This document shows positions 17,599-25,689 of a stretch of 64,000 bases of DNA, piece by piece. The stretch is from positions 25,307-89,306 of the forward strand of contig NZ_SNYO01000016.1 in the NCBI RefSeq assembly GCF_004363095.1. Reading direction: 5' to 3'. The DNA comes from Actinomycetospora succinea (lineage in GTDB: Bacteria; Actinomycetota; Actinomycetes; Mycobacteriales; Pseudonocardiaceae). The translations under genes were made by a program, and so were the position numbers. The notes below the pieces were generated by a model. That model was not told the DNA's origin. It made no database searches and saw only the letters and a list, made by a program, of their open reading frames with translations. Every line of letters begins with the position of its first letter. Position 1 is the stretch's first letter.

Positions 17599-18408
17599 TC
17601 AGCCCGGCGTCAGCCGATGGAGGTCCGGTCCGGCGCGCTCGACCGCGGGCCACCCGGTGTCGTGCGCCCGCTCGGCGTCCTCGGCGCGGCCGCCGCCGCG
17701 CAGCCCGAACAGCCGCTTGGCGACGAGGAGGTAGGCGACGACGGCGAGGTTGACGACCAGCGCGACGATCTTCGTCGGCGTCGGGCCGTGGCTGATCTCC
17801 CAGACCTCGGGCACCAGCAGGACGGTGGTGGCGACGAAGGTCAGGTACTCGGCCCAGCGGCGGGCGTACCAGAGGCCGACCGCCTCGACGGCCTCGAGCA
17901 CCGCGTAGGCGAGCAGGGCGACGGCGAGCCAGTAGAGGGTGGCGCTCGGGACGGCGAAGGCCCGCTCGACCTCGACGAGCAGGGTGGGCCCGCCGTGGCC
18001 GACGGGTCCACCGAGCGCGCCCTGCAGGACCCCGACGATCTGCCCGGCGGTCTCGCCCCACGCCTCGCGGTAGGCCGCGAAGAGCAGCACCGCGGTGCCG
18101 AGCAGGGCCAGGCCGACGACGTGCACGGCGCGGTCGAGGGCGATGAGGCGCAGCACGAAGCGGTCGCGCAGCGGGCGCCCGCGCAGCGGCACCTCGACCT
18201 CGTCGGGCCCGGGCACGGTGTCGCGGGCGGGCTCGGCGGGCGTCGGGCCGGGCTCCCAGGCGTCGCAGCGCAGGCACCGGTACCAGCGCTGGCCGGCGTC
18301 GTCCTCGCGCACGAGCAGCGCGTCCCGGGCACGCACGGTCGCGGCGTCGGTGCCGACGAGCGCGTGCCCGTGCAGCGCGCAGCCCAGGAGCTCGTAGCGC
18401 AGCCTCAC
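17599..18408 (-). CDS. DUF2127 membrane protein
   Basis: This 269-residue protein starts at GTG 18408 (VRLRYELLGCALHGHAL). The N-terminal half carries a CxxC pair (RCLRCDAWEPG) resembling a zinc site. The C-terminal half has four hydrophobic segments with the DUF2127 features LIALDRAVHVVGLALLG, LYWLAVALLAYAVLEAVEAV and GLWYARRWAEYLTF. The function is unknown. Gaps of 52 bases downstream and 11 upstream allow an operon with the GT9 gene or DUF1206. Confidence 0.8.
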   Translation of the reverse strand: MRLRYELLGCALHGHALVGTDAATVRARDALLVREDDAGQRWYRCLRCDAWEPGPTPAEPARDTVPGPDEVEVPLRGRPLRDRFVLRLIALDRAVHVVGLALLGTAVLLFAAYREAWGETAGQIVGVLQGALGGPVGHGGPTLLVEVERAFAVPSATLYWLAVALLAYAVLEAVEAVGLWYARRWAEYLTFVATTVLLVPEVWEISHGPTPTKIVALVVNLAVVAYLLVAKRLFGLRGGGRAEDAERAHDTGWPAVERAGPDLHRLTPG

Positions 18409-18419
18409 GGTCGGTGATG

Positions 18420-19355
18420 CTAGGCGGGGACGGTGCCCAGCGGGGACGGGAGCGCGGCGAGCACGTCCTCCGGGGTGACGGCGAGCAGCGCGGGGTCCGG
18501 GTCGTCGGCGAAGCGCTCGCCGCGGCGGACGGTGTCGTCGCCGAGGACGACGTGCGGCCCCCCGGGCGGCGGTCCCCACTGCGTCGGCGGGACGGGCCCG
18601 AAGAGCGTCACCGAGGGCGTGCCGAACGCCGTGGCCACGTGGCTGACGCCGGTGTCGCCGGCGAGGACGAGCGACGCGGCGGCGACGAGGTCGAGCAGGC
18701 CCGCGAGGTCGGTGCGCCCGCCGAGGTCGGCGTCCGGTGGCAGGCCGGCGCGGGCGACGACCTCGGCGGTCAGGCGCCGCTCGTCGTCGGAGCCGGTGAC
18801 GACCACCGCGTGCCCCTGCGCCTGCAGGACCGCGGCGCACACCGCGAACCGCGCGGCGGGCCAGCGCTTCGACCCGAACGCGGCGCCGGGGTGCACGACG
18901 ACCGGGCCGCCCCGGACCGCGCGGCGGCCGGGGAGGCGGAGGTCGTCGGCCGCACCGTCGACGCCGAGAGCGGCGGCCACGAGATCGCACCACCGTCGGC
19001 GCTCGGAGCGGGCGGGGTCCTCGGTCCACGCCGGCCCGTCCCAGCCGGGCGCGGCATGTCCGATCCGGCGTCGCGGCGCCAGCGCGTCCAGCCGCGCGTG
19101 GCTTTCCGGTCCGCGGCCGTGGAGGTTGACGGCGACGTCCGGACGTGCGTGATCTTCTGAGCTATAGCTCAGAAGATCACGCACATGGGTGTCCACCGCC
19201 TCGATCAGCGAGACCACCGGGGACAGGGCGGCCGGGGCCACGAGGACGATCTCGTGGTCCGGGAGCGCGCGGCGCAGCAGGCGCAGCGCCGGCACCGCGA
19301 CGAGCAGGTCACCGAGGCCGAGGTCGCGCAGGACCACGGCGGTCGGAGAGGTCAC
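18420..19355 (-). CDS. Family 9 glycosyltransferase (heptosyltransferase-like) with in-frame palindromic insert
   Basis: This 311-residue GT9 protein starts at GTG 19355. It opens with VVLRDLGLGDLLVAVPALRLLRRA and contains VVVHPGAAFGSKRWP, DLGGRTDLAGLLDLV and LAGDTGVSHVATAFGTPSVTLFGP, the nucleotide-sugar binding region of heptosyltransferases. It probably transfers an ADP-activated heptose or related sugar; heptose biosynthesis genes lie just downstream on the other strand. Residues about 57-71 (HVRDLLSYSSEDHA) are encoded by a palindromic element at 19143-19186, inserted between the first helices and the conserved RPDVAVNLHGRGPESH. The insert is in frame and the protein otherwise looks intact. 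Confidence 0.88.
   Translation of the reverse strand: MTSPTAVVLRDLGLGDLLVAVPALRLLRRALPDHEIVLVAPAALSPVVSLIEAVDTHVRDLLSYSSEDHARPDVAVNLHGRGPESHARLDALAPRRRIGHAAPGWDGPAWTEDPARSERRRWCDLVAAALGVDGAADDLRLPGRRAVRGGPVVVHPGAAFGSKRWPAARFAVCAAVLQAQGHAVVVTGSDDERRLTAEVVARAGLPPDADLGGRTDLAGLLDLVAAASLVLAGDTGVSHVATAFGTPSVTLFGPVPPTQWGPPPGGPHVVLGDDTVRRGERFADDPDPALLAVTPEDVLAALPSPLGTVPA
19143..19186. repeat. Palindromic element, copy 3 (in frame inside GT9 gene)
   Basis: A 40-bp perfect palindrome (19145-19184) has left arm GTGCGTGATCTTCTGAG, core CTATAG at 19162-19167 and the exact reverse complement on the right. One more A-T pair lies outside a mismatch. It keeps the spacing and core of the other copies but has a different stem sequence. 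It is read through in frame by the glycosyltransferase gene on the minus strand. Confidence 0.85.
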
Positions 19356-19362
19356 CCCGAGC

Positions 19363-20262
19363 TCACCGCGCGTCGCCGAGCCCCTCGCGGAGCTGGACGA
19401 GGGTCTTGGCGAGCAGGCGGGAGACGTGCATCTGCGAGATGCCGACCTGCTCCGCGATCTGCGACTGGGTCATGTTCCCGAAGAAGCGCAGCTTGATGAT
19501 GGTGCGCTCGCGCTGCGGGAGCTTCTCGAGCAGCGGGGCCAGCGACTGCTGGTACTCGACCTGCTCGAGCGCCGCGTCGGCCTCGCCGAGCAGGTCGGAC
19601 ACGGTGCCGGAGTCGGGGTCGTCGACGAGCATCTCGTCGAGCGAGCCGCTGCGGTAGGCGTTCGAGGCCTCGAGGGCCTCGAGCACCTCCTCCTTGCCGA
19701 TGTCGAGGTGCTCGGCGAGCTCGGCGGCGTTCGGCGCCCGGCCCAGCGTCTGCGACATCTGCGACATCGCCGCCGACAGCGTGACGTTGAGGTCCTTGAG
19801 CCGGCGCGGCACGCGCATCGACCAGGCCTGGTCGCGGAAGTGCCGCCGCACCTCGCCGGTGATCGTCGGCACCGCGTAGGACAGGAAGTCGGTGCCGCGC
19901 TCCGGGTCGTAGCGGTCGACCGCGTTGATCAGCCCGAGCGTCGCGACCTGCTCGAGGTCCTCCTCGGGCTCCCCGCGCCGCGAGAACCGCCGCGCGATGT
20001 GCTGGGCCACCGGCAGGTGCCCGCGCACCAGCTCGTCGCGCAGCCGCAGGCGCTCCGGCGAGCCCTTCTCGAGCGCGGCGTGCTCGGCGAGCTTGGGCAT
20101 GAGGTGGTCGTACTCGCCGCGCGATCCGGAGCGGTTGCCGTTGCGGCGACCGTTCTGCCGGTCGTCCTGCTGGTGTCCGTCGGTCTGCTGGGTGCTGCTC
20201 TGCTGCGCCGTCACGTCACCGTCGGCGGTCTTCTCACCGGTGGCGCCGGCGGTGTCGGTCAT
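19363..20262 (-). CDS. SigF/SigB-family RNA polymerase sigma factor
   Basis: This 299-residue sigma-70 group 3 protein starts at ATG 20262. After a Gln/Asp-rich N-terminal tail, region 2 runs from LPVAQHIARRFSRRGEPEEDL through DFLSYAVPTITGEVRRHFRD. Region 3 follows with RAPNAAELAEHL, and region 4 is RTIIKLRFFGNMTQSQIAEQ then VGISQMHVSRLL. It directs transcription of stress or developmental genes. It lies 80 bases after an RsbW-like anti-sigma gene, behind a SigF-type promoter, suggesting partner switching and autoregulation. A very similar sigma factor is encoded at 39869-40762. Confidence 0.93.
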   Translation of the reverse strand: MTDTAGATGEKTADGDVTAQQSSTQQTDGHQQDDRQNGRRNGNRSGSRGEYDHLMPKLAEHAALEKGSPERLRLRDELVRGHLPVAQHIARRFSRRGEPEEDLEQVATLGLINAVDRYDPERGTDFLSYAVPTITGEVRRHFRDQAWSMRVPRRLKDLNVTLSAAMSQMSQTLGRAPNAAELAEHLDIGKEEVLEALEASNAYRSGSLDEMLVDDPDSGTVSDLLGEADAALEQVEYQQSLAPLLEKLPQRERTIIKLRFFGNMTQSQIAEQVGISQMHVSRLLAKTLVQLREGLGDAR

Positions 20263-20342
20263 GGCGTCGATCGAGCTCACATCCGTGGAGTAGGGGGACG
20301 GGGAGACGCGCGTGTCGGGCGGCCCGCCGGCGGAGGGCGACG

Positions 20343-20903
20343 TCACGGACCCGCGGACCCGGGCCTGCGGTCGGCCAGCAGCGCCACCGACGCCCCCTCG
20401 GCCGCGACCTCGGCGGCGCCGGTGTCGGGCAGCACGTCCTCGAGCGGCACGTCGGTCATCCGCTGGACGATCACGCGCAGTGCCAGGCGGTGCGCACCAC
20501 CGGTGGCCGACGGCGCCTCGGCGAGCACGCGCACGTCGTCGGCGAGGACGGAGAGCACCCGCCACGCGAACGTGTCGGTCGGCAGCGTGGTCGGTCCGGT
20601 GGTCAGGACCGACGCGGTCATCGTGATCCGGTCGTCGTCGACGGTGAACGTCACCGTCAGCTTCGTCTCGGGCCGGGCCAGCGCGGCGAGGCACGTGCAC
20701 GCCTCGTCCACGGCCAGACGGAGGTCGTCGACCGAGTCGAGGGGGAACTCGGCGCGTGCCGCGAGGTCTCCGGCGACGGTGCGCACGGTGACGAGCGCCT
20801 CCGGCACGGGCAGGACGCGCACTTCGACGTCACGCGGCGCACCCGGTACCCGGTCATCGGGTGGCTGCGGGCGGATCAACGGGGGTCCCTCCAGGTCGGT
20901 CAC
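20343..20903 (-). CDS. RsbW-like anti-sigma factor (GHKL ATPase fold)
   Basis: This is a 186-residue protein from GTG 20903; a GTG at 20972 would lie inside the predicted promoter. The core is VEVRVLPVPEALVTVRTVAG, DLAARAEFPLDSVDDLRLAV and DEACTCLAAL at the N-box. The usual N-box Asn is replaced, as in mycobacterial UsfX. A later segment is TDTFAWRVLSVLADDVRVL. It is expected to bind and hold the adjacent SigF-like factor and to release it when an unphosphorylated STAS partner competes. The C-terminal 40 residues are variable. The STAS proteins at 27793 and 38958 are candidate antagonists. Confidence 0.82.
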   Translation of the reverse strand: MTDLEGPPLIRPQPPDDRVPGAPRDVEVRVLPVPEALVTVRTVAGDLAARAEFPLDSVDDLRLAVDEACTCLAALARPETKLTVTFTVDDDRITMTASVLTTGPTTLPTDTFAWRVLSVLADDVRVLAEAPSATGGAHRLALRVIVQRMTDVPLEDVLPDTGAAEVAAEGASVALLADRRPGSAGP

Positions 20904-20951
20904 GCCCGGCTGGGCGTCGGACGGACCGGCGAGGCTCCGGTCTCCCGGCGT

Positions 20952-20977
20952 GTACCCGGGGCCCCTGCCCACAAACC
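20952..20977 (-). promoter_or_regulatory. Candidate SigF-type promoter upstream of rsbW-sigF
   Basis: Read on the minus strand, GGTTT (20977-20973) is followed after 15 bases by GGGTAC (20957-20952). This fits the known actinobacterial SigF/SigB consensus (GGTTT or GTTT, 14-17 bases, GGGTA). It lies 49 bases before the chosen anti-sigma start, so the operon is probably transcribed by its own sigma factor or its paralogue. Confidence 0.6.
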
Positions 20978-21036
20978 GACGCCCAGGTCAGGTCATCCCC
21001 TGCAGTGGGCACCTCCGCGTGGTGTGCTCCCACGCC

Positions 21037-21585
21037 GTGAGCGTCCGGCCCGGTATCGATCAACCCAGGGCGGTCCTGTTCGACCGCGACGGCACCCTCG
21101 TCGTCGACGTCCCCTACAACGGCGACCCCGCCGCCGTGCGCCCGATGCCCGCCGCGACCGAGGCCCTCGAGCGGGTCCGCGCGGTGGGCACACCGGTCGG
21201 TGTGGTCTCCAACCAGTCCGGCATCGCCCGCGGCCTCCTCGACGCCGCGCAGGTGAGCGCGGTGAACGCCCGGGTCGAGGAGCTGCTGGGCCCGTTCGCG
21301 GTGTGGCGCTGGTGCCCGCACGGCGCCGACGACGGCTGCGCGTGCCGCAAGCCCGCGCCGGGGATGGTGCTCGACGCGGCGGCGGCGCTGGACGTCCCGC
21401 CCGCCGACGTCGCGGTGATCGGCGACATCGCCGCCGACGTGGGCGCCGCCGACGCCGCCGGGGCGCGCGCCGTGCTCGTGCCGACCGGGCGCACCCGCCG
21501 CGAGGAGGTCGACGACGCCCGGGCGCGCGGGCGTCTCGCCGGAGATCTGCTGGACGCGGTCGAGCTGCTGGGGTTCCGGGCATGA
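21037..21585 (+). CDS. gmhB: D-glycero-D-manno-heptose 1,7-bisphosphate 7-phosphatase (GmhB-like)
   Basis: This 182-residue HAD phosphatase starts at GTG 21037 (an in-frame GTG at 21022 is possible). Motif I is VLFDRDGTLVVDVPYNGDP. SNQSGIARG supplies the threonine/serine motif region, and the zinc loop WCPHGADDGCACRKPAPGM shows the Cys/His cluster of the histidinol-phosphatase/GmhB group. Motif IV is VAVIGDIAADVGAADAAGA, with Ile where Asp is usual in the second GDxxxD position. It removes the 7-phosphate of heptose bisphosphate in ADP-heptose synthesis. It is followed with a 4-base overlap by a GT9 gene. Confidence 0.85.
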   Translation: MSVRPGIDQPRAVLFDRDGTLVVDVPYNGDPAAVRPMPAATEALERVRAVGTPVGVVSNQSGIARGLLDAAQVSAVNARVEELLGPFAVWRWCPHGADDGCACRKPAPGMVLDAAAALDVPPADVAVIGDIAADVGAADAAGARAVLVPTGRTRREEVDDARARGRLAGDLLDAVELLGFRA

Positions 21586-22625
21586 AGCGCGTCCTCGTCG
21601 TGCGCCTCGACAGCGACGGCGACGTCCTGCTCTCCGGGCCCGCGGTCCGCGCCGTCGCCGCCGGCGCCGACGAGGTCGTCGCCGTCGTCGGGCCCCGCGG
21701 ACGCCAGGCTGCCGGGCTGCTCCCGGGCGTCGATGCCGTCGCGGAGTGGCGCTGCCCGTGGGTGGACGCCGAGCCGCCGCCCGTGACGCGCGAGGACACC
21801 GAGGCGACGGTCGCGATGCTCGCGGCCCTCGACGCCGACGAGGCTGTCGTGCTGACCTCGTTCCACCAGTCCCCGCTGCCGACCGCGCTGGTGCTGCGCC
21901 TGGCCGGGGTCGCGCGGATCACCGCGGCCTCGGTCGACTACCCCGGCAGCCTGCTCGACGTCCGGCTGCGCCCCGGCGAGGACCTCGGTGAGGAGCTCCC
22001 CGAGGCCGAGCGCGCGCTCGCGATCGCGCAGCGCGCGGGCTACACGCTGCCGCCGGGTGACGACGGGCGGCTCGCGGTCACCGTCGACGCCGACGCCCGC
22101 CGGGAGGCCGCCGACGCCCTCGCCGCGCACGACGTCACGGGCGAGTACGTGGTGCTGCACCCCGGGGCCTCGGTGCCGGCGCGGGCGTGGTCGCCGCACC
22201 GGGCGGCGGAGGGTGTCGCGGCGCTCGCGTCCGCCGGGCACCGGGTGGTCGTGACCGGCGCGCCGGGGGAGCGGGCGCTCACCGCGGAGGTCGCGGGACA
22301 CGACGGGGTGGATCTCGGCGGGCGCACGGGATTCGGTGCGCTCGCAGCCGTGCTCGCGGGGGCGCGGGCGGTCGTGGTGGGCAACACCGGACCCGCCCAT
22401 CTGGCGGCCGCCGTGGGTGTGCCGGTCGTCTCCCTCTTCGCTCCCGTCGTTCCCCCGGAACGGTGGGCTCCTTACGGAGTGCGACGAATTCTGCTCGGAG
22501 ATCAGGGCGCCCCGTGCCGGGGCACACGGGCGCGGAACTGTCCCGTGCCTGGTCACCCGTGTCTCGACGACATCCGGGGGAGCCACGTCGTCGACGCCGT
22601 CGCCCGACTGATCGACGGAGAGTAG
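21582..22625 (+). CDS. Family 9 glycosyltransferase (heptosyltransferase-like)
   Basis: This 347-residue protein starts at ATG 21582, overlapping gmhB by 4 bases. The GT9 markers are VLVVRLDSDGDVLLSGPAVRA, VVLHPGASVPARAWSPHRAA, VDLGGRTGFGALAAVLAGAR and VVGNTGPAHLAAAVGVPVVS, then LFAPVVPPERWAPYG. The late cysteines (CRGTRARNCPVPGHPCLDDI) are also seen in bacterial heptosyltransferase II-like proteins. It likely transfers heptose from ADP-heptose to an envelope glycoconjugate. Coupling to GmhB supports that substrate. Confidence 0.9.
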   Translation: MKRVLVVRLDSDGDVLLSGPAVRAVAAGADEVVAVVGPRGRQAAGLLPGVDAVAEWRCPWVDAEPPPVTREDTEATVAMLAALDADEAVVLTSFHQSPLPTALVLRLAGVARITAASVDYPGSLLDVRLRPGEDLGEELPEAERALAIAQRAGYTLPPGDDGRLAVTVDADARREAADALAAHDVTGEYVVLHPGASVPARAWSPHRAAEGVAALASAGHRVVVTGAPGERALTAEVAGHDGVDLGGRTGFGALAAVLAGARAVVVGNTGPAHLAAAVGVPVVSLFAPVVPPERWAPYGVRRILLGDQGAPCRGTRARNCPVPGHPCLDDIRGSHVVDAVARLIDGE

Positions 22626-22676
22626 TAGTTCGGTCGGTGGAGTTTATGGGTCCGACGCGGAACCAATACCTCGCCG

Positions 22677-23714
22677 GTGACCTTCTCGTCCCCCTCCGCC
22701 CCGGCGCGGACCGTGCTGCACTGGCACGTGCACGGCTCCTGGACCACCGCGTTCGTCCAGGGTCGGCACACGTGCCTGCTGCCGGTGCTGCCCGAGGGCG
22801 GACCGTGGGGCGGCGGCAGGCCGGCGGCCTGGGACTGGCCCGCCCGCGCCGAGGAGGCCACCCCGGAGCAGCTGCGGGAGCGCGCCGACGAGATCGACGC
22901 CGTGGTGCTGCAGCGCCCGGAGGAGATCGAGCTCGTCGAGCGCTGGACCGGCCGGCGCCCGGGCGTCGACCTCCCCGCGGTGTTCGTGGAGCACAACACG
23001 CCCAAGGGCGACGTGCCGACGTCCCGGCACCCGATGGCCGACCGCGACGACATCCCGGTCGTCCACGTCACGCACTTCAACGCGCTGATGTGGGACACGG
23101 GACGCGCGCCGGTCCGGGTGATCGAGCACGGCGTGCTCGACCCCGGTGACCGCTACACCGGCGAGCTGGACCGGGCGGCGGTCGTGGTCAACGAGCCGGT
23201 GCGGCGCCACCGCGTCACCGGCACCGACCTGCTCGCGGGCTTCGCCGACACGATCGGTCTCGACGTCTACGGGATCGGCAGCGAGCGCCTCGGCGAGGCC
23301 GTCACCCACCCCGGCGTCGCGATCGGGGGCGACCTGCCCCAGGACCGCCTGCACACCGAGATGGCGCGTCACCGCGTCTACCTGCACCCGGTGCGCTGGA
23401 CGTCGCTGGGCCTGTCGCTGATCGAGGCGATGATGCTCGGGATGCCGGTGGTGGCGCTGGCGACCACCGAGGCCGCGGTCGACGTCCCGGCCGAGGCCGG
23501 CGTCGTCGCCACCGACCTGCGGGTCCTGCACGAGGGCCTGCGCACCTACCGCGACGATCCCGGGCTCGCCCGCGAGGCGGGCAGTGCCGCCCGTGCCGCG
23601 GCGCTGGCCCGGCACGGCGTGGACCGCTTCACCGACGACTGGGAGCGGCTGCTCGCCGAGGTGGTCGACGGGGGCCTCGCGCCCCGGCCACCGCACCTCG
23701 TCTCCGCGGGCTGA
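22677..23714 (+). CDS. GT-B glycosyltransferase (GT4/GT1-like)
   Basis: This 345-residue protein starts at GTG 22677. It begins VLHWHVHGSWTTAFVQGRH, with VVLQRPEEIELVERWTGRR and the donor-site stretch VYLHPVRWTSLGLSLIEAMM then LGMPVVALATTEA, where the Glu of the SLxEAM motif is present. It is probably cytoplasmic and acts in the same glycan pathway as the heptose genes on either side. Donor and acceptor are unknown. The gap from the GT9 gene is 51 bases. Confidence 0.85.
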   Translation: MTFSSPSAPARTVLHWHVHGSWTTAFVQGRHTCLLPVLPEGGPWGGGRPAAWDWPARAEEATPEQLRERADEIDAVVLQRPEEIELVERWTGRRPGVDLPAVFVEHNTPKGDVPTSRHPMADRDDIPVVHVTHFNALMWDTGRAPVRVIEHGVLDPGDRYTGELDRAAVVVNEPVRRHRVTGTDLLAGFADTIGLDVYGIGSERLGEAVTHPGVAIGGDLPQDRLHTEMARHRVYLHPVRWTSLGLSLIEAMMLGMPVVALATTEAAVDVPAEAGVVATDLRVLHEGLRTYRDDPGLAREAGSAARAAALARHGVDRFTDDWERLLAEVVDGGLAPRPPHLVSAG

Positions 23715-23774
23715 GCCCGCAGGCAGCGAGGGACCGGTCCAGACCAGGGCCGGCCCCCGGAACTCGCACGTCTC

Positions 23775-23798
23775 GGTGGCGCCACGGGCGTCGCCACC
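23775..23798. terminator. Candidate hairpin between glycosyltransferase genes
   Basis: GGTGGCG (23775-23781) pairs with CGCCACC (23792-23798) over a 10-base loop. It lies 60 bases after the GT gene stop and 50 bases before the next start. It has no U tract, so it could be an attenuator or a weak terminator; support is structural only. Confidence 0.3.
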
Positions 23799-23848
23799 TC
23801 GCTTCACGGACCCCGGCGCGCCCCTGCGCGCCCCAGGGAGGAGTGCTC

Positions 23849-25078
23849 ATGCGGATCGCGATGGTGTCCGAGCACGCCAGTCCGCTGGCGGCCGCGAGCG
23901 GGCTCGGCGGCGCCGACGCCGGCGGCCAGAACGTCGCCGTGCGCGCGCTGGCGCTGGCCCTGGCCGACGCCGGCCACGAGATCGTCGTCCACACACGGCG
24001 GACGGATCGGCGATCGCCGCGCCGCGTCGCGCTCGCCCAGGGCGTCACCGTCGACCACGTCGACGCCGGGCCGCCCCGCCAACTGCCCAAGGACGACCTC
24101 GTCGACCACATGGACGCGTTCTCGGCCGAGCTCGCCGCGAGCTGGCGTGCCGATCGACCCGACGTCGTGCACGCCCACTTCTGGATGTCCGGGCTCGCCG
24201 CGCTGCCCGCCGCCCGCGTGCTCGGCGTGCCGGTCGTGCAGACCTTCCACGCGCTCGGGTCGGTGAAGCGCCGCCACCAGGGCGCCGACGACACGAGCCC
24301 CGCCCGCCGCGTCGCCGTCGAGAGCGACCTGGGTGCCTCGGTGGACCGGGTGCTCGCCACCTGCCGCGAGGAGGTCGACGAGCTCGTCGCCCTCGGCGTG
24401 CCCGCCGACCAGGCGACCGTGGTGCCGTGCGGCGTGGACGTCGGGCACTTCACGCCCGGCCCTGGTGATGACCACCGCGGCTTCCGCGTGCTGTCGGTGA
24501 GCAGGCTCGTGCCGCGCAAGGGCGTCGACACCGTGATCTCCGCGCTGGCCCGCCTGCCCCGGGACGCCGAGCTCGTGATCGCCGGGGGTCCGGCCCTCGC
24601 GGCGTTGGACGACGATCCGGAGGTCGCGCGGCTGCGGTCGCTGGCGTCCTCGTTGGGCGTCGCGGACCGCGTGCGATTCCTCGGCGCCGTCGGCCACGAC
24701 GCGCTACCGGCGCTCTACCGCTCCGCCGACGCCGTGGCCTGCGTGCCCGCCTACGAGCCGTTCGGCCTGGTCCCGCTCGAGGCGATGGCGTGCGCCCGCC
24801 CCGTGGTCGCGGCCGCGGTCGGCGGGCTCGCGGACACCGTCGTCGACGGCGTGACCGGCCACCACGTCCCCGCGGGCGACCCGGGGGCGGTGGCCGCGGC
24901 GCTCGAGCGCCTGCGCGCCGACCCGCGCCGGGCCCGCCGGCTGGGGCGCGCCGGACGGCGCCGCGCCGAGACCGAGTACGGCTGGGACCAGGTGGCCGCC
25001 GCGCACGAGCGCGTCTACGGCGAGGTCGCCGCCGCCGTCCCCGCCCTGTCCAGCCTCACCACGGGGAGCCCCGCATGA
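23849..25078 (+). CDS. Family 4 glycosyltransferase
   Basis: This 409-residue GT-B enzyme starts at ATG 23849, six bases after AGGGAGGAG. The N-terminal domain has RIAMVSEHASPLAAASGLGG, then ADAGGQNVAVRALALALADA and DVVHAHFWMSGLAAL. The donor domain has VLSVSRLVPRKGVDTVI, FLGAVGHDALPALYRSADAV and the catalytic EPFGLVPLEAMACARPVVAA (EX7E). The layout resembles sucrose-phosphate-synthase-like and D-inositol-3-phosphate glycosyltransferases. It overlaps gmhA by 4 bases, tying it to the heptose pathway. Confidence 0.9.
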   Translation: MRIAMVSEHASPLAAASGLGGADAGGQNVAVRALALALADAGHEIVVHTRRTDRRSPRRVALAQGVTVDHVDAGPPRQLPKDDLVDHMDAFSAELAASWRADRPDVVHAHFWMSGLAALPAARVLGVPVVQTFHALGSVKRRHQGADDTSPARRVAVESDLGASVDRVLATCREEVDELVALGVPADQATVVPCGVDVGHFTPGPGDDHRGFRVLSVSRLVPRKGVDTVISALARLPRDAELVIAGGPALAALDDDPEVARLRSLASSLGVADRVRFLGAVGHDALPALYRSADAVACVPAYEPFGLVPLEAMACARPVVAAAVGGLADTVVDGVTGHHVPAGDPGAVAAALERLRADPRRARRLGRAGRRRAETEYGWDQVAAAHERVYGEVAAAVPALSSLTTGSPA

Positions 25079-25689
25079 GCCACGAGATCGTCAGCCACGA
25101 GATCGTCCGGCGCCACCTCGGCGGGCTGCGGGGCACGCTCGACGGCCTCGCCGGCGAGTCCGAGCGCCTCGAGCGCTGGGGGGTCGAGCTCGCCACCCGC
25201 CTGCGCCACGGCTCGCGGCTGCTCGCCGCCGGCAACGGGGGCAGCGCCGCCGAGGCGCAGCACCTGACCGCCGAGCTCGTCGGGCGCTACCGCGGGGAGC
25301 GCGAGCCGCTGTCGGCGATCGCGCTGCACGCCGACACCTCGGCGGTCACCGCGCTCGGCAACGACTACGGCTACGACGAGGTCTTCGCCCGCCAGGTCCG
25401 CGCCCACGGGCGCCCCGGCGACGTCCTCGTCCTGCTCTCGACGAGCGGGCGCAGCCCCAACCTCGTCGCCGCGGCCGAGGCGGGCCGCGCGCTCGGGGTC
25501 ACGGTCTGGGCGATGACCGGGCCGGGCCCGAACCCGCTCGCCGCCGCCGCGACCGACGCGCTGTGCCTGCCCGGCGAGACCCCGTCGGTGCAGGAGGCGC
25601 ACCTGGTGACCGTGCACCTGTTGTGCGAGGTCGTCGACCGGGTGCTGGCGCCCTCTCCCCGGGCCGTCGCCGAGGAGCTCGTGTCGTGA
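25075..25689 (+). CDS. gmhA: Sedoheptulose-7-phosphate isomerase (GmhA-like SIS protein)
   Basis: This 204-residue protein starts at ATG 25075. The SIS-domain markers are LLAAGNGGSAAEAQHLTAEL, then VGRYRGEREPLSAIALHADT and LLSTSGRSPNLVAAAEAG, with QEAHLVTVHLLCEVVD near the C terminus; the Glu and His positions match GmhA zinc/catalytic residues. It converts sedoheptulose 7-phosphate to D-glycero-D-manno-heptose 7-phosphate. The N terminus shows a tandem SHEIV-SHEIV repeat. Four-base overlaps join it to the GT4 and HldE-like genes. Confidence 0.92.
   Translation: MSHEIVSHEIVRRHLGGLRGTLDGLAGESERLERWGVELATRLRHGSRLLAAGNGGSAAEAQHLTAELVGRYRGEREPLSAIALHADTSAVTALGNDYGYDEVFARQVRAHGRPGDVLVLLSTSGRSPNLVAAAEAGRALGVTVWAMTGPGPNPLAAAATDALCLPGETPSVQEAHLVTVHLLCEVVDRVLAPSPRAVAEELVS

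Noticed and set aside
20270..20285. Lone CTCACAT sequence near the sigF start as a seventh palindrome copy
   Set aside because: No complementary arm or CTATAG core lies at the expected distance.
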